Shown: positions 29,560-39,679, numbered from the stretch's first letter. The stretch is DNA of 64,000 nucleotides from an uncultured Aquimarina sp. (GCA_947498455.1 CANMKK010000015.1:1-64000); one strand, 5' to 3'. A program made the numbers and translations. Notes: generated by a model from the sequence alone, not told the origin.

Positions 29560-30522
29560 TTATTTATTTTCTTGTATTTTTTTTATTGCTCGAATTTGGT
29601 CTGCAAAGAAACCACTTTTTTCGGGATTTTTCAAAATTAATATTTTATATGCCTGAATTGCTTTTTTATACTTTTTTTGGGCTAAGTATACTCGAGCTAA
29701 AGTTTCTGTCATTAATTCATCTGGAGCAATAGGATTTTCAGTTGCCAGATTACGAGAAGGAGCACTTTTATCCGCTGGTTTGATCTTTGGATTATTAGCT
29801 ATAAATTCATCAATCAATTCGAATTTATATTTTTGATTTGATTGTGGATCTTTTTCTGTTTCTATTCCCTTATTTTCAGTTTGGGGATCAGTTTTTACAG
29901 CATCATCTTTTCGCTCAATAGGTTGTAATGAGGTTAATGAAAGCCATTCTGCAAAAGAATGTGTCTCTTTTTTGTTGAAGTCAAGAGGTTTGTTGGCTTC
30001 TATATTTTTCTCAACCTTTTTTTCTGGACTTATATTGGTTACTATACTGTTGTTTTCTGACCGTTCTATTAATTCTTTGGCAATAATAATATTGTTAGAA
30101 GATTCTTTTTCTTTGGATGAGAATAAGGACGGATCTAATACGTTTTCTGCTTCTTCTATTTTCATGGAAACTGCTTCATCCATATTTATTCTGGTTAAAG
30201 CTTTTACTTCCTCGGCATCTATAACGTTGATATCCGTTTTCTTTCTTATAGTGGTAGTGGAAACTTCAGAATTGCTATTTTTTTCGAAATTAGGAGAAGT
30301 AATGAAATCGAATAATACACTTCTGTCTACTGTATATGCAGCAGTAGTTTTTAGTTCTTGATTGTATCTGAAACTTTGTTGATCTTTTAAACCTTTTAGG
30401 ACTAAAGATCTTGCTGATTGAAAATAAGGAAACTCCTTAATAAGATGTGTTAGCTTATCAGTTTGTTCCTTTGTTAATTGAGAAGGATTTTGAAGTAAAT
30501 ATGTAAGTTCTGTAGTGTTCAA
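29560..30522 (-). CDS. TPR-containing protein, flavobacterial conserved
   Basis: 320 residues without a signal peptide. The N-terminal ~75 residues (LTYLLQNPSQLTKEQTDKL, EFPYFQSARSL) form a helical module conserved in flavobacteria; the middle (~100-240) is charged and low-complexity; the C-terminus (~270-320) has one clear TPR (LARVYLAQKKYKKAIQAYKIL). It lies 11 bases from secG and 16 from the LptE gene, so it probably works in envelope assembly. Exact function unknown. Confidence 0.75.
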   Translation of the reverse strand: MNTTELTYLLQNPSQLTKEQTDKLTHLIKEFPYFQSARSLVLKGLKDQQSFRYNQELKTTAAYTVDRSVLFDFITSPNFEKNSNSEVSTTTIRKKTDINVIDAEEVKALTRINMDEAVSMKIEEAENVLDPSLFSSKEKESSNNIIIAKELIERSENNSIVTNISPEKKVEKNIEANKPLDFNKKETHSFAEWLSLTSLQPIERKDDAVKTDPQTENKGIETEKDPQSNQKYKFELIDEFIANNPKIKPADKSAPSRNLATENPIAPDELMTETLARVYLAQKKYKKAIQAYKILILKNPEKSGFFADQIRAIKKIQENK

Positions 30523-30538
30523 AAAATAAGTGAATTAG

Positions 30539-31039
30539 TTACCATTTGGCTAAGGTTGCATTAAGTATATCCTGTGTAATCCTCTCGTAAATAACTTGTA
30601 TTGCTTGATCTCTTATAAGATTTTCTGATTGTGAGGCATCAAAATCGAAGAAGAAAGAAAAACGTTGTTCTAAATCTTCCTTAGGGTTTTTGGTATCGTA
30701 GAATCGAACATTTATGGCAATTGTAAGCCTGTTTTGAGCGGCTGTATTCTGAGATGTTGCATTAGTTGGTGCAACATAGTATTGTACAATTTCCCCTTCG
30801 TAAATAATATCACCATTAGAAGTAACTAAGTCAAGATTAGTTTGGTTTAAAATAAGGTCTTGTAATTGATTGGTAAATGTTTGATCAATCCCAGGAATGG
30901 TTATTGGTGACTGATTTTGGAAAAAATTAACCTGAAAGGACGTAGCTGAAGTATTAATACCACTAAATGAATATGCACCACACCCTTGAAGGAGCGGTAT
31001 GCTTATTAGTAATACAATTATATGTTTTAATTTAATCAT
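30539..31039 (-). CDS. LPS-assembly lipoprotein LptE family
   Basis: 166-residue lipoprotein (LLQGC, Cys20). LptE plugs the LptD barrel at the outer membrane. The order of features is that of the Bacteroidota LptE family: GCGAYSFSG after the Cys, FQVNFFQNQSP, a TFTNQLQDLILNQTNLDLV helix and a final ITQDILNATLAKW helix. It complements lptC at 5963 elsewhere in the window. Confidence 0.85.
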   Translation of the reverse strand: MIKLKHIIVLLISIPLLQGCGAYSFSGINTSATSFQVNFFQNQSPITIPGIDQTFTNQLQDLILNQTNLDLVTSNGDIIYEGEIVQYYVAPTNATSQNTAAQNRLTIAINVRFYDTKNPKEDLEQRFSFFFDFDASQSENLIRDQAIQVIYERITQDILNATLAKW

Positions 31040-31144
31040 TTTTATTTTTAAACCCTTTTATTGTTATTAAAATTTTCATAGCTCCTTTTTGTGTCTACAG
31101 CCTATAAATATGGATTATCTAATTTCCTCAAACCTCAAACCTAT

Positions 31145-32410
31145 TTACAGGTCGTATTGCTTAATCTTTCTATATAAAGTACGTTCGCTAATTCCTAATT
31201 CTTCTGCAGCAGCTTTGCGTTTTCCTTTGTGACGTTCCAATGATTTCCTGATTAATTCAAGTTCTTTGTCATGTAGGGATAAAGTTTCTTCTTCTTCTAT
31301 TTCTTCTGCAAAATGATATTTGTCCTCTTCTTTCTGTATGATATTGGGTGGAGATATTTGTAGTACTTCAGTATTGGTCGCTATAGGTTCTTCAAAATGC
31401 GCTTTTTTCTCATCCTTATCATCTTCACCATATATTTTTCTAATTAGCCCTTCATTTTCTTTTTGTACTTCTTGCGAATTTCCACTCTGCATTAACTCCA
31501 TGGTTAATTTCTTAAGATCATTCAGATCACTTTTCATGTCGAAAAGTACTTTGTATAATATTTCTCGTTCATTACTAAAATCAGAATCTTTTTTATCAGA
31601 AGAAATCACAGCGGGTAAATTACTTCCGATATTAGGAAGATACCCACGTAATGAAATTGCAGATATGGTTCTGTTTTGTTCAAGGACTGAAATTTGCTCG
31701 GCTATGTTGCGTAATTGTCTGATATTACCACTCCAATGATATTTTTCCAAAAGTGGAACCGCATCATTATCTAAACGAATGGTGGGCATTTTGTATTTTG
31801 TAGCAAAGTCCGAAGCAAATTTTCTAAACAAAAGATGGATATCATCTTTTCTATCTCTTAGGGGAGGCAAAAGAATTTCTACCGTACTTAATCTATAATA
31901 CAGATCTTCTCGGAATTTTTCCTTTTTGATTGCTTCAAACATATTTACATTTGTAGCTGCTACAATACGCACATTGGTTTTTTGGACTTTAGAAGATCCT
32001 ACCTTAATAAATTCTCCATTTTCTAGTACCCTCAATAATCGAACCTGAGTAGTTAGTGGTAATTCTCCTACTTCATCAAGAAATATAGTGCCTCCATCAG
32101 CTACTTCGAAGTAGCCATTACGAGTTTGAGTGGCTCCTGTAAAAGCTCCTTTTTCGTGCCCAAAAAGTTCACTATCTATAGTTCCTTCTGGTATGGCTCC
32201 GCAGTTTACGGCTATATATTTACCATGTTTACGGTGTGATAAAGAGTGGATAATTTTTGGAACACTTTCTTTACCTACCCCACTTTCTCCAGTAACAAGA
32301 ACAGAGATATCTGTAGGTGCTACTCGTATTGCTTTTTCTATAGCACGGTTTAGCTTAGGATCGTTTCCTATAATGCCAAATCGTTGTTTTGTAGCTTGAA
32401 CTGATTCCAT
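31145..32410 (-). CDS. Sigma-54-interacting transcriptional activator (no receiver domain)
   Basis: 421 residues. AAA+ domain from ~10 to 240: Walker A GESGVGKE at 41-48, sigma-54 contact loop GAFTGA at 88-93, Walker B GGTIFLDEVGE at 106-116, then LREDLYYRLS and an Arg-finger region. A linker of ~130 residues follows, and a Fis-type helix-turn-helix at ~385-421 (KGKRKAAAEELGISERTLYRKI). No N-terminal receiver or sensor domain, so its input is unknown. It sits within the miaB-secG gene run, 105 bases before the LptE gene. Confidence 0.9.
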   Translation of the reverse strand: MESVQATKQRFGIIGNDPKLNRAIEKAIRVAPTDISVLVTGESGVGKESVPKIIHSLSHRKHGKYIAVNCGAIPEGTIDSELFGHEKGAFTGATQTRNGYFEVADGGTIFLDEVGELPLTTQVRLLRVLENGEFIKVGSSKVQKTNVRIVAATNVNMFEAIKKEKFREDLYYRLSTVEILLPPLRDRKDDIHLLFRKFASDFATKYKMPTIRLDNDAVPLLEKYHWSGNIRQLRNIAEQISVLEQNRTISAISLRGYLPNIGSNLPAVISSDKKDSDFSNEREILYKVLFDMKSDLNDLKKLTMELMQSGNSQEVQKENEGLIRKIYGEDDKDEKKAHFEEPIATNTEVLQISPPNIIQKEEDKYHFAEEIEEEETLSLHDKELELIRKSLERHKGKRKAAAEELGISERTLYRKIKQYDL

Positions 32411-32431
32411 TTTTTAATAATAAATTATAAA

Positions 32432-33319
32432 CTAGTAATATTCAAAAGTAGCAGTAGTATCTCCAGAAGGACCTTCGGGGTTAGTATCAGATGTAACTCT
32501 CTTAGTAATGTACCCTTCCTCGTTATATTCTAATGTTGTGATACTCTCTTCGCTACTTGGATTTGTTTGATTATTAGGGGAGAAATTAGAGATATCAAAT
32601 ACTAAAGAACCATATGGAAGAGTATATTCTAGTAATATATTTAAGTAATCTACTTTATGGCTTTCTGCCCAAGGATTTCTTTTATCATCGTATTCGAAAA
32701 TGTGGGGTTTTTGATTTCCCTCTTTATCTGCTATGATATTGTTTTTTAATAGATTTCCATTAGTTGCATATTCATAACTTTCTTCGAATAAAGTTTCTTG
32801 CGTTTCAAGGTTAGTGACCTTATATTTTGTGATTCTCGCATAAGTAGTGTCTTCAAAAGTAAAAGTGTATCTATAAGAAATGTTGTTTCTGGTATTTGTA
32901 CCAATGATGGTGTTGTCATAATAAGTATAATCGGTTACGATTTCATCTATAGAACCAAAATCATCAGAAATCTCTTTTATTTTTTCAATCTTTCCAGTGG
33001 CATCATATATATATTCTACAGAAAGTTCTGGCCTAAAACCATAATGTGTGTATTTTTTTCTCCTATTCTGATCGTCATAAAAAAATTCGAAAACTGGATT
33101 TGGGCTACCAATTCTACTGTCCTCCCGATAAGATAGACGACCATCAATAGTAAAGCTAGTAACAACATTAAAACTATCAAAAGAAAGCGTTATTTTTTTA
33201 AGGATTAAAAAACCATTATTATTATCCGTAGAAGTTGTTCCATCCTCATCATTTGTTTCGCAAGAACTAATAAGAATTACAATAAGTAATAAGGATAAGA
33301 TGTTTTTGAATGAATTCAT
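32432..33319 (-). CDS. Lipoprotein with RHS/YD-like strands, unknown function
   Basis: From ATG at 33319 the protein has 295 residues with a lipoprotein signal ILISSC (Cys20). The longer frame to 33394 would overlap miaB and lacks a signal at its start, so it is rejected. The mature part has short YD-repeat-like strands (FYDDQNRRKKYTHYG, YDATGKIEKIKE, YDDKRNP, YNEEGYITKRV), as in many Bacteroidota surface lipoproteins. Follows miaB by 16 bases. Role unknown. Confidence 0.8.
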   Translation of the reverse strand: MNSFKNILSLLLIVILISSCETNDEDGTTSTDNNNGFLILKKITLSFDSFNVVTSFTIDGRLSYREDSRIGSPNPVFEFFYDDQNRRKKYTHYGFRPELSVEYIYDATGKIEKIKEISDDFGSIDEIVTDYTYYDNTIIGTNTRNNISYRYTFTFEDTTYARITKYKVTNLETQETLFEESYEYATNGNLLKNNIIADKEGNQKPHIFEYDDKRNPWAESHKVDYLNILLEYTLPYGSLVFDISNFSPNNQTNPSSEESITTLEYNEEGYITKRVTSDTNPEGPSGDTTATFEYY

Positions 33320-33335
33320 GTATATTAGTAATTTT

Positions 33336-34781
33336 CTAGTTATTGTCTGAATATCCAACCGCTTCACCAAGAAGTGTTGCACTCGTACATTCATCGATAC
33401 GTACCATTACGAAATCACCAATTTTATAGTCTCCTTTTGGGAAAACAGCAACTATGTTTTGAGTATTTCTTCCGCTCCAATGTGCATCTGATTTTTTAGA
33501 TTCTTTTTCGATTAATATTTCTACAGTTTTACCAATAAAAGCCTCGTGTCTATAGGTGCTATGTGCTCTTTGTGCAGTGATAATTTCATTAAGCCTTCTT
33601 TTTTTGGTTGCTTCCGGAACATCGTCTTCTAATTTGCGTTCGGCAAGCGTTCCAGGGCGCTCAGAATAGGCAAACATAAATCCATATTCATATTTTACAT
33701 ATTCCATCAGAGATAAAGTATCCTGGTGATCTTCTTCAGTTTCTGTTGGGAAACCTGTAATTATATCTTGCGATATCGCACAATCCGGAATTAATCTTTT
33801 GATATTGTCAATCAAACTAAAGTATTCCTGACGGGTATGTAGACGGTTCATTTCTTTTAAGATACGATCACTTCCGCTTTGAATAGGTAGGTGAATATAT
33901 TTACATATATTTTTATGCTTTGCCATAACTTCTATCACATCGATTGTCATATCCTGAGGGTTCGATGTGGTAAAACGCAATCGTATTTTAGGATACTTCT
34001 CTGCAACCATATCCAATAATTTAGCAAAATTAACGGCAGTAGCTTTTTGGAAATCACTGGCTTTTTCAAAATCTTTTTTCAGTCCGCCACCATACCATAA
34101 GTAACTGTCTACATTTTGCCCTAAAAGCGTAATCTCTTTAAAGTTTTTAGAGGCCAAATCATCAATTTCTTCAAGGATACTTTGCGGATCTCTACTACGC
34201 TCGCGCCCCCTTGTGAATGGAACAACACAGAAGGTGCACATATTATCGCAGCCTCTAGTAATAGATACAAAGGCGGATACTCCATTACTTTGTAAGCGGA
34301 CTGGAGAAATATCTCCATATGTTTCTTCTTTCGATAAAATTACATTTACAGCATTTCGCCCGGCATCAACCTCTTCAATAAGATTCGGAAGATCTTTGTA
34401 CGCATCTGGTCCAACAACGAGATCAACGATTTTTTCTTCTTCCAGAAACTTGCTTTTTAATCGTTCGGCCATACATCCTAGAACACCAACTTTCATGCTT
34501 GGATTGATTCTTTTTACAGCATTATATTTTTCTAAGCGTTTTCTAACCGTTTGCTCTGCTTTTTCTCGAATAGAGCAGGTGTTGACCAGAACTAAATCTG
34601 CTTCTTCTAAGTTTTGCGTGGTGTTAAAGCCTTCTTTGGAAAGGATAGAAGCTACGATCTCACTATCACTAAAATTCATCTGGCAACCATAGCTTTCAAT
34701 AAAAAGCTTACGTCCATTCCCTTCTTTCTTGTTTAGAGACAATGCCTGTCCCTGAATACTTTCATCAATAATCTTCTCCAT
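33336..34781 (-). CDS. miaB: tRNA-2-methylthio-N6-dimethylallyladenosine synthase MiaB
   Basis: Radical-SAM methylthiotransferase acting on A37 of tRNAs reading UNN codons. 481 residues. Seen: N-terminal UPF0004 domain with its cluster Cys residues ([32 protein letters not shown]), the radical-[14 protein letters not shown] motif, [13 protein letters not shown] and a C-terminal TRAM domain. A good promoter lies upstream at 34821. First gene of the run to secG. Confidence 0.96.
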   Translation of the reverse strand: MEKIIDESIQGQALSLNKKEGNGRKLFIESYGCQMNFSDSEIVASILSKEGFNTTQNLEEADLVLVNTCSIREKAEQTVRKRLEKYNAVKRINPSMKVGVLGCMAERLKSKFLEEEKIVDLVVGPDAYKDLPNLIEEVDAGRNAVNVILSKEETYGDISPVRLQSNGVSAFVSITRGCDNMCTFCVVPFTRGRERSRDPQSILEEIDDLASKNFKEITLLGQNVDSYLWYGGGLKKDFEKASDFQKATAVNFAKLLDMVAEKYPKIRLRFTTSNPQDMTIDVIEVMAKHKNICKYIHLPIQSGSDRILKEMNRLHTRQEYFSLIDNIKRLIPDCAISQDIITGFPTETEEDHQDTLSLMEYVKYEYGFMFAYSERPGTLAERKLEDDVPEATKKRRLNEIITAQRAHSTYRHEAFIGKTVEILIEKESKKSDAHWSGRNTQNIVAVFPKGDYKIGDFVMVRIDECTSATLLGEAVGYSDNN

Positions 34782-34820
34782 GTATAATAATATCCTTGTG
34801 GATTCAATTCAAATAGTATG

Positions 34821-34852
34821 CAAAGATAGTCTTTAAAAATAATATATGACAA
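34821..34852 (-). promoter_or_regulatory. Promoter of miaB
   Basis: On the minus strand TTG, then 21 bases, then TATCTTTG: both elements of the Bacteroidota promoter at normal spacing. The -7 box ends about 40 bases before the miaB ATG. Confidence 0.65.
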
Positions 34853-34914
34853 AGTGGCAGAGTTATTTTGTAAATATCTATATTTATGTAATCAACCAAT
34901 AAAATGATATTTCT

Positions 34915-35697
34915 ATGGGTGCTAATCAACTAATGAAAAGAATAGAAAATAGTAATCCTATAGATTTTGGAACTGTTTTTAATAAAAGTATTGAGCTTTT
35001 TAAAAAAGTTTGGTTACAAGGGTTTATTCACTTATTAATATCAATGGTGATTGTGATTCCTTTAGGTGTTATATTATATGCGCCAATTATGGCATTGGTA
35101 GGTGTTGAAGGGGTTCGGGAATCTTATGGAGGATATCCGGATCAGTTTGAAGAATTGTCTATTGGATTGGTCATTTTATTTGTCATATTAGCCATCATAG
35201 TGTCTATTGTAGCATCAGCATTTCAGTTTGGAATTATGGCTCATTTTTACCGAGTATGCAAGCAAGTAGATATGGGGGAGAATGAAAATCTGAATTATTT
35301 TATGTTTTTTAAAGGAGAGTATCTGAAGAAAATTGTAATCCTGTCTATAACAGCTTTTGGTATTTCGTTATTGGCGACATTAGTTTGTGTAATTCCTCTT
35401 TTTTATGTGTTGGTTCCGTTGCAGATTTTAGGTGCAATGTTTGCTTTCAATGCAGATTTAAGTACTTCTGATTTAGTAAAAGCAAGTTTTAAGTTTGGGA
35501 ATAAGATTTGGTTAACTGCATTCTTGTTGATTTTTATTTCGGCATTATTAGCAGAATTAGTAGGAGTTGTGATGTGTTTTATTGGCATATTTTTTACTGC
35601 TTCATTTGTGTATCTTCCTATGTATTACCTGTATAAAGAAGGAATCGGTTTTGAGAGCGATTTTAAACTTGAAAAAAACAATGATTCGATTGAATGA
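34915..35697 (+). CDS. Integral membrane protein of unknown function
   Basis: 260 residues with five or six hydrophobic segments; a conserved opening motif NPIDFGTVFNKSIELFKKVW precedes the first. Similar flavobacterial proteins carry unreliable enzyme names in databases; nothing here shows an enzyme. Divergent from miaB, with 200 bases before topA. Start at 34915 is used; an in-frame ATG ten codons later would also precede the conserved motif. Confidence 0.7.
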   Translation: MGANQLMKRIENSNPIDFGTVFNKSIELFKKVWLQGFIHLLISMVIVIPLGVILYAPIMALVGVEGVRESYGGYPDQFEELSIGLVILFVILAIIVSIVASAFQFGIMAHFYRVCKQVDMGENENLNYFMFFKGEYLKKIVILSITAFGISLLATLVCVIPLFYVLVPLQILGAMFAFNADLSTSDLVKASFKFGNKIWLTAFLLIFISALLAELVGVVMCFIGIFFTASFVYLPMYYLYKEGIGFESDFKLEKNNDSIE

Positions 35698-35756
35698 TAG
35701 AAAAAGAAACCTGTTGACTTGTAGGTTTTTTTAATATAAATTTTCGTCAAAAAATT

Positions 35757-35784
35757 TTGATATCAAAAAATTCACATACTTTTG
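35757..35784 (+). promoter_or_regulatory. Promoter of topA
   Basis: TTG, 17 bases, TACTTTTG: a full match to the Bacteroidota promoter. The ~105-base leader holds two hairpins: CCACC-TT-GGTGG at 35800-35811, and CATCTGT paired with ACAGATG around 35848-35882. Confidence 0.7.
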
Positions 35785-35895
35785 TTCTCTGAAATAAGCC
35801 ACCTTGGTGGAGTTAGTACCAACCGAAAATGTTTATTGGCGATTCCATCTGTCAACTAGTAAGCATTAATTATCAACAGATGAAAAATAAGGATT

Positions 35896-38400
35896 ATGGC
35901 TAAGAATTTAGTGATTGTGGAGTCACCGGCAAAAGCAAAAACCATTGAGAAGTTTCTGGGAAAAGATTATACTGTAGCTTCGAGTTTTGGGCACATTGCG
36001 GATCTTCCCTCAAAAGAACTAGGTGTAGATGTTGAAGAAGGTTTTAAACCAAAATATGTGGTATCCAAAGATAAAAAGGATGTAGTTAAAAAATTGAAAG
36101 ACTTATCAAAAAAAGCGGATTTGGTTTGGTTAGCTAGTGATGAGGATCGAGAAGGAGAAGCTATTGCTTGGCATCTGGCAGAAGAATTGAAGTTAGACGA
36201 AAAAAGAACACGTAGAATTGTTTTTCATGAGATTACGAAAAAGGCAATTTTAAAGGCTATAGAGAACCCGCGAGCAATAGATTATAATTTAGTGAATGCG
36301 CAGCAGGCTAGACGAGTGTTAGATCGTTTGGTAGGATATGAATTATCTCCTGTTTTATGGAGGAAAGTAAAAGGAGGGTTGTCTGCAGGAAGGGTGCAGT
36401 CCGTGTCTGTCCGTCTTATAGTTGAGAGAGAACGCGATATATTGGGATTTAAGCCTGTAGGTTCGTATAGAATAGATGCAGAATTTGCTAATGAAAAAGG
36501 AAAATCTTTCAAAGCTAAACTTCCTAAAAATTTTACATCAAGAGAAGAAGCTGAGGCATTTCTAAAAAAGAATATTGGTGCCGTACATAAGGTTGCTGAT
36601 CTTACTACTAAGCCGGCAAAAAAGTCTCCAGCACCCCCATTTACAACATCTACTTTGCAGCAGGAAGCTTCCAGAAAATTATATTTTTCTGTAAGTAAAA
36701 CAATGACAATGGCACAACGGTTGTATGAGGCTGGATTGATAACGTATATGAGAACAGATAGTGTGAATCTGTCGACTGAAGCTCAGAATGGAGCCAAGGC
36801 AGAGATTATTTCTGCCTATGGAGAAGAATATAGCAGTCCTAAACAATATAAAGGCAAGTCTAAAGGGGCGCAAGAAGCTCACGAGGCAATTAGACCTACT
36901 GATTTTTCTAGACATACGGTTCCGGTTGATTACGATCAGCAAAGATTGTATGAATTAATCTGGAAACGAGCGATTGCTTCGCAAATGAGTGATGCAAAAC
37001 TAGAAAGAACAAATGTAAAGATTGAAACAAATACTAATAAAGAACTTTTTACAGCTAACGGAGAAGTAATAAAATTTGAAGGCTTCTTAAAGGTGTATCT
37101 AGAAGGAAACGATGATGAAGAAGAAGAGCAAAGTGGAATACTTCCTGCAATGAGAGTGTCTGAAAATTTATTTAATAACTATATTTCTGCAACAGAAAGG
37201 TTTACGAGGCCACCAAGTAGGTATTCTGAAGCGGCTTTGGTTAAGAAATTAGAAGAGTTGGGGATAGGAAGACCTTCTACATATGCGCCGACAATATCAA
37301 CTATCCAGAATAGAAAATATATAGAGAAAGGTTCTAAAGAAGGAGAAGAGCGAGCCTATATTCAGATGATACTTTCTGGAGATGAAGTCAAAGAGGAAAA
37401 ACTGAATGAAAAAGTAGGTAGTGATAAAGGAAAGTTAATACCAACCGATGTAGGGATGGTGGTTAATGATTTTTTAGTAAATCATTTTTCGTCAATATTA
37501 GATTATAATTTTACTGCTAAAGTAGAACAAGATTTTGATGGTATTGCTGAGGGGAATGAAGATTGGACTCAGGTAATGAAGGAGTTTTATGAAGAATTTC
37601 ATCCAAGAGTAGAAGATGTATCTCAGAATGCAGAGCGAGAAGTAGGAGAGCGGATTCTTGGAGAAGATCCGGCTTCTGGAAAACCTGTTAGTGTGCGATT
37701 AGGTAAATTTGGACCAATGGTGCAGATAGGTACTGCAGAAGATGAAGATAAGCCAAGATTTGCCAGTTTAGCTCCAGGTCAAACACTAGGAAGTATAACT
37801 TTTGAACAGGCTATGGATTTGTTTCAATTACCTAAGGAATTAGGTGATTATAAAGGAGAGACCATTGTTGTGAATAATGGACGTTTTGGTCCTTACGTAC
37901 GTTTTGGAGATAAATTTGTCTCGTTAGATAAGGGAGAAGATCCGCTGAATACATCTTTGGATAGAGCTATCGAACTTATTGATGCAAAAGAAAAAGCGGA
38001 TGCTCCGATATATACTTATGAAAACCTTCCGGTTCAAAAGGGAACAGGTAGGTTTGGGCCATTTATTAAATGGAATGGTATGTTTATTAATGTCAATAAA
38101 AAATACGATTTCGATAACCTTTCTGATGATGATATAGTACAGCTTATTGAAGATAAGAAGCAAAAAGAGATTGATAAGGTTATTCATAACTGGGAAGAAG
38201 AAGGTATTCGGGTTGAAAAAGCAAGATGGGGGCGTAGTAATATTATAAAGGGAAAAGTGAAAATTGAATTGCCTAAAACGGTTGATGCAACGAAACTTAC
38301 ATTAGATAAGGTAAAAGATCTTATTGAGAAAAACGCTCCTAAGAAAAAAGCAACCACAAAAAAGAAAACTACTAAAAAGACTACAACTAAAAAGAAATAA
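35896..38400 (+). CDS. topA: DNA topoisomerase I
   Basis: Type IA topoisomerase that relaxes negative supercoils. 834 residues. TOPRIM domain at the start (VIVESPAKAKTIEKFLG; SDEDREGEAIAWHL), catalytic Tyr284 in ITYMRTDSVNLS, GRPSTYAPTISTIQNR, then C-terminal repeats of the TOPRIM-C type (GRFGPYVRFGDKFVSL, GRFGPFIKWNGMFINV) instead of zinc fingers. Ends with a Lys/Thr-rich tail (~810-834), common in this phylum. Six bases before the arginase-fold gene. Confidence 0.97.
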   Translation: MAKNLVIVESPAKAKTIEKFLGKDYTVASSFGHIADLPSKELGVDVEEGFKPKYVVSKDKKDVVKKLKDLSKKADLVWLASDEDREGEAIAWHLAEELKLDEKRTRRIVFHEITKKAILKAIENPRAIDYNLVNAQQARRVLDRLVGYELSPVLWRKVKGGLSAGRVQSVSVRLIVERERDILGFKPVGSYRIDAEFANEKGKSFKAKLPKNFTSREEAEAFLKKNIGAVHKVADLTTKPAKKSPAPPFTTSTLQQEASRKLYFSVSKTMTMAQRLYEAGLITYMRTDSVNLSTEAQNGAKAEIISAYGEEYSSPKQYKGKSKGAQEAHEAIRPTDFSRHTVPVDYDQQRLYELIWKRAIASQMSDAKLERTNVKIETNTNKELFTANGEVIKFEGFLKVYLEGNDDEEEEQSGILPAMRVSENLFNNYISATERFTRPPSRYSEAALVKKLEELGIGRPSTYAPTISTIQNRKYIEKGSKEGEERAYIQMILSGDEVKEEKLNEKVGSDKGKLIPTDVGMVVNDFLVNHFSSILDYNFTAKVEQDFDGIAEGNEDWTQVMKEFYEEFHPRVEDVSQNAEREVGERILGEDPASGKPVSVRLGKFGPMVQIGTAEDEDKPRFASLAPGQTLGSITFEQAMDLFQLPKELGDYKGETIVVNNGRFGPYVRFGDKFVSLDKGEDPLNTSLDRAIELIDAKEKADAPIYTYENLPVQKGTGRFGPFIKWNGMFINVNKKYDFDNLSDDDIVQLIEDKKQKEIDKVIHNWEEEGIRVEKARWGRSNIIKGKVKIELPKTVDATKLTLDKVKDLIEKNAPKKKATTKKKTTKKTTTKKK

Positions 38401-38405
38401 ATAAT

Positions 38406-39569
38406 ATGTCTTTCGAATTTCTTTCGCCAGTAAGTGATTTGGTAGCAGCTCACTCTATGTTGCTATCGGATCAGTCTTTAGGTAAGCAAATTAAAATTCA
38501 TACAGAAGAACTTGGTATCCCTGATTTAGATAATGTTGATATCGCTATCTTAGGTGTAAAGGAAAATAGGAATGATGTAAATTTTTTAGGACAGTCACTC
38601 AATTTTGACACCATACGAACATCATTATATGATCTTTTCCCTGGGAATTGGAGAACGAATATTATTGATTTAGGAGATGTTAATCCTGGAGAACAAGTAA
38701 ATGATACATATTTTCTTATGCAAGAAGTGTTGTCTACTCTAGTGCAGAGAAATATTATACCATTAATTATTGGAGGAAGTCAGGATTTAGTGTACGCTCA
38801 GTATAGATCTTTTGATATTCTAGAAAGAATGGTGAATTTGGTAAATGTAGATAGTAGGTTTGATTTAGGTAATACGGCGGAGTCTATAATGAACACTTCT
38901 TTTGTGGGAAAGATTATAGTAGAGCAACCTTATAATCTCTTCAATTATAGTAATATTGGTTATCAGACATATTTTAACCCTCAAGAAGAAATTGATCTGA
39001 TTGAAAAATTGTATTTCGATGCATATCGATTAGGAGAGGTGGTCTCTGATGTAACTATTGTAGAACCTATTATGAGAGATGCGGATATAGTATCAATAGA
39101 TTTGCAGGCTATGAGTGCCGCTTGTTTAGATAATAATTATATGTCTCCTAATGGATTTAATGGCAGGGAGATATGTGCAATTGCCAGATATGCAGGAATT
39201 AGTGATAAGGTAAAAAGTTTTGGGGTGTATGAATTCAAAAATTTTAAGAGAGAAGAAATTACCTCCTTGCTAGTAGCTGAGATTTTTTGGTATTTTATAG
39301 AAGGAGTTAATTATAGGTCTAATGAATTGGATGTCAGGACTGATCCAGGAACGCTGCACTACAATGTACCGATAGAGAATGAAGTGTTGTCATTTTATAA
39401 AAGTTACAAAACGGAAAGATGGTGGATAGAAATACCATTTATTTCGTCTGGTAATAATAAATTGAAAAGACATACGTTATTACCTTGCACATACAACGAT
39501 TATGAGCGTGCTTGTAATCAAGAAATACCTGAAAGATGGTATAAAGCAAAACGAAAAAACGAAGTTTAA
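38406..39569 (+). CDS. Arginase/formimidoylglutamase-fold protein, metal ligands degenerate
   Basis: 387 residues of the ureohydrolase fold. The three metal-binding motifs are recognisable but altered: GGSQD at 123-127 in place of GG-x-His-(D/S), DSRFD at 149-153 in place of D-x-His-x-D, and SIDLQ at 230-234 in place of S-x-D-x-D. Loss of both His ligands and one Asp should remove the dinuclear Mn site, so it is probably not an enzyme. It is wedged between topA (6 bases) and gldK (110 bases). I recall similar proteins beside type IX genes in other Bacteroidota, which suggests a binding or structural role. Confidence 0.8.
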   Translation: MSFEFLSPVSDLVAAHSMLLSDQSLGKQIKIHTEELGIPDLDNVDIAILGVKENRNDVNFLGQSLNFDTIRTSLYDLFPGNWRTNIIDLGDVNPGEQVNDTYFLMQEVLSTLVQRNIIPLIIGGSQDLVYAQYRSFDILERMVNLVNVDSRFDLGNTAESIMNTSFVGKIIVEQPYNLFNYSNIGYQTYFNPQEEIDLIEKLYFDAYRLGEVVSDVTIVEPIMRDADIVSIDLQAMSAACLDNNYMSPNGFNGREICAIARYAGISDKVKSFGVYEFKNFKREEITSLLVAEIFWYFIEGVNYRSNELDVRTDPGTLHYNVPIENEVLSFYKSYKTERWWIEIPFISSGNNKLKRHTLLPCTYNDYERACNQEIPERWYKAKRKNEV

Positions 39570-39610
39570 CATTTTTATTAGGGAGATTTAAGGTTTTTTT
39601 TAGAAAAAAA

Positions 39611-39641
39611 TTGTTTTTCTGGAAATAAATAAATAGGTTTA
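39611..39641 (+). promoter_or_regulatory. Probable promoter of the gldKLMN operon
   Basis: TTG, 20 bases, TAGGTTTA: one mismatch to TAnnTTTG at consistent spacing, 38 bases before the gldK ATG. Confidence 0.5.
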
Positions 39642-39679
39642 CGACCTTAAATCTCGAAGATCTTAACCTAAAACACGTT

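Noticed and set aside
32432..33394. Longer start for the lipoprotein after miaB
   Set aside because: It would overlap miaB and bury the signal peptide; ATG at 33319 places the lipobox correctly.
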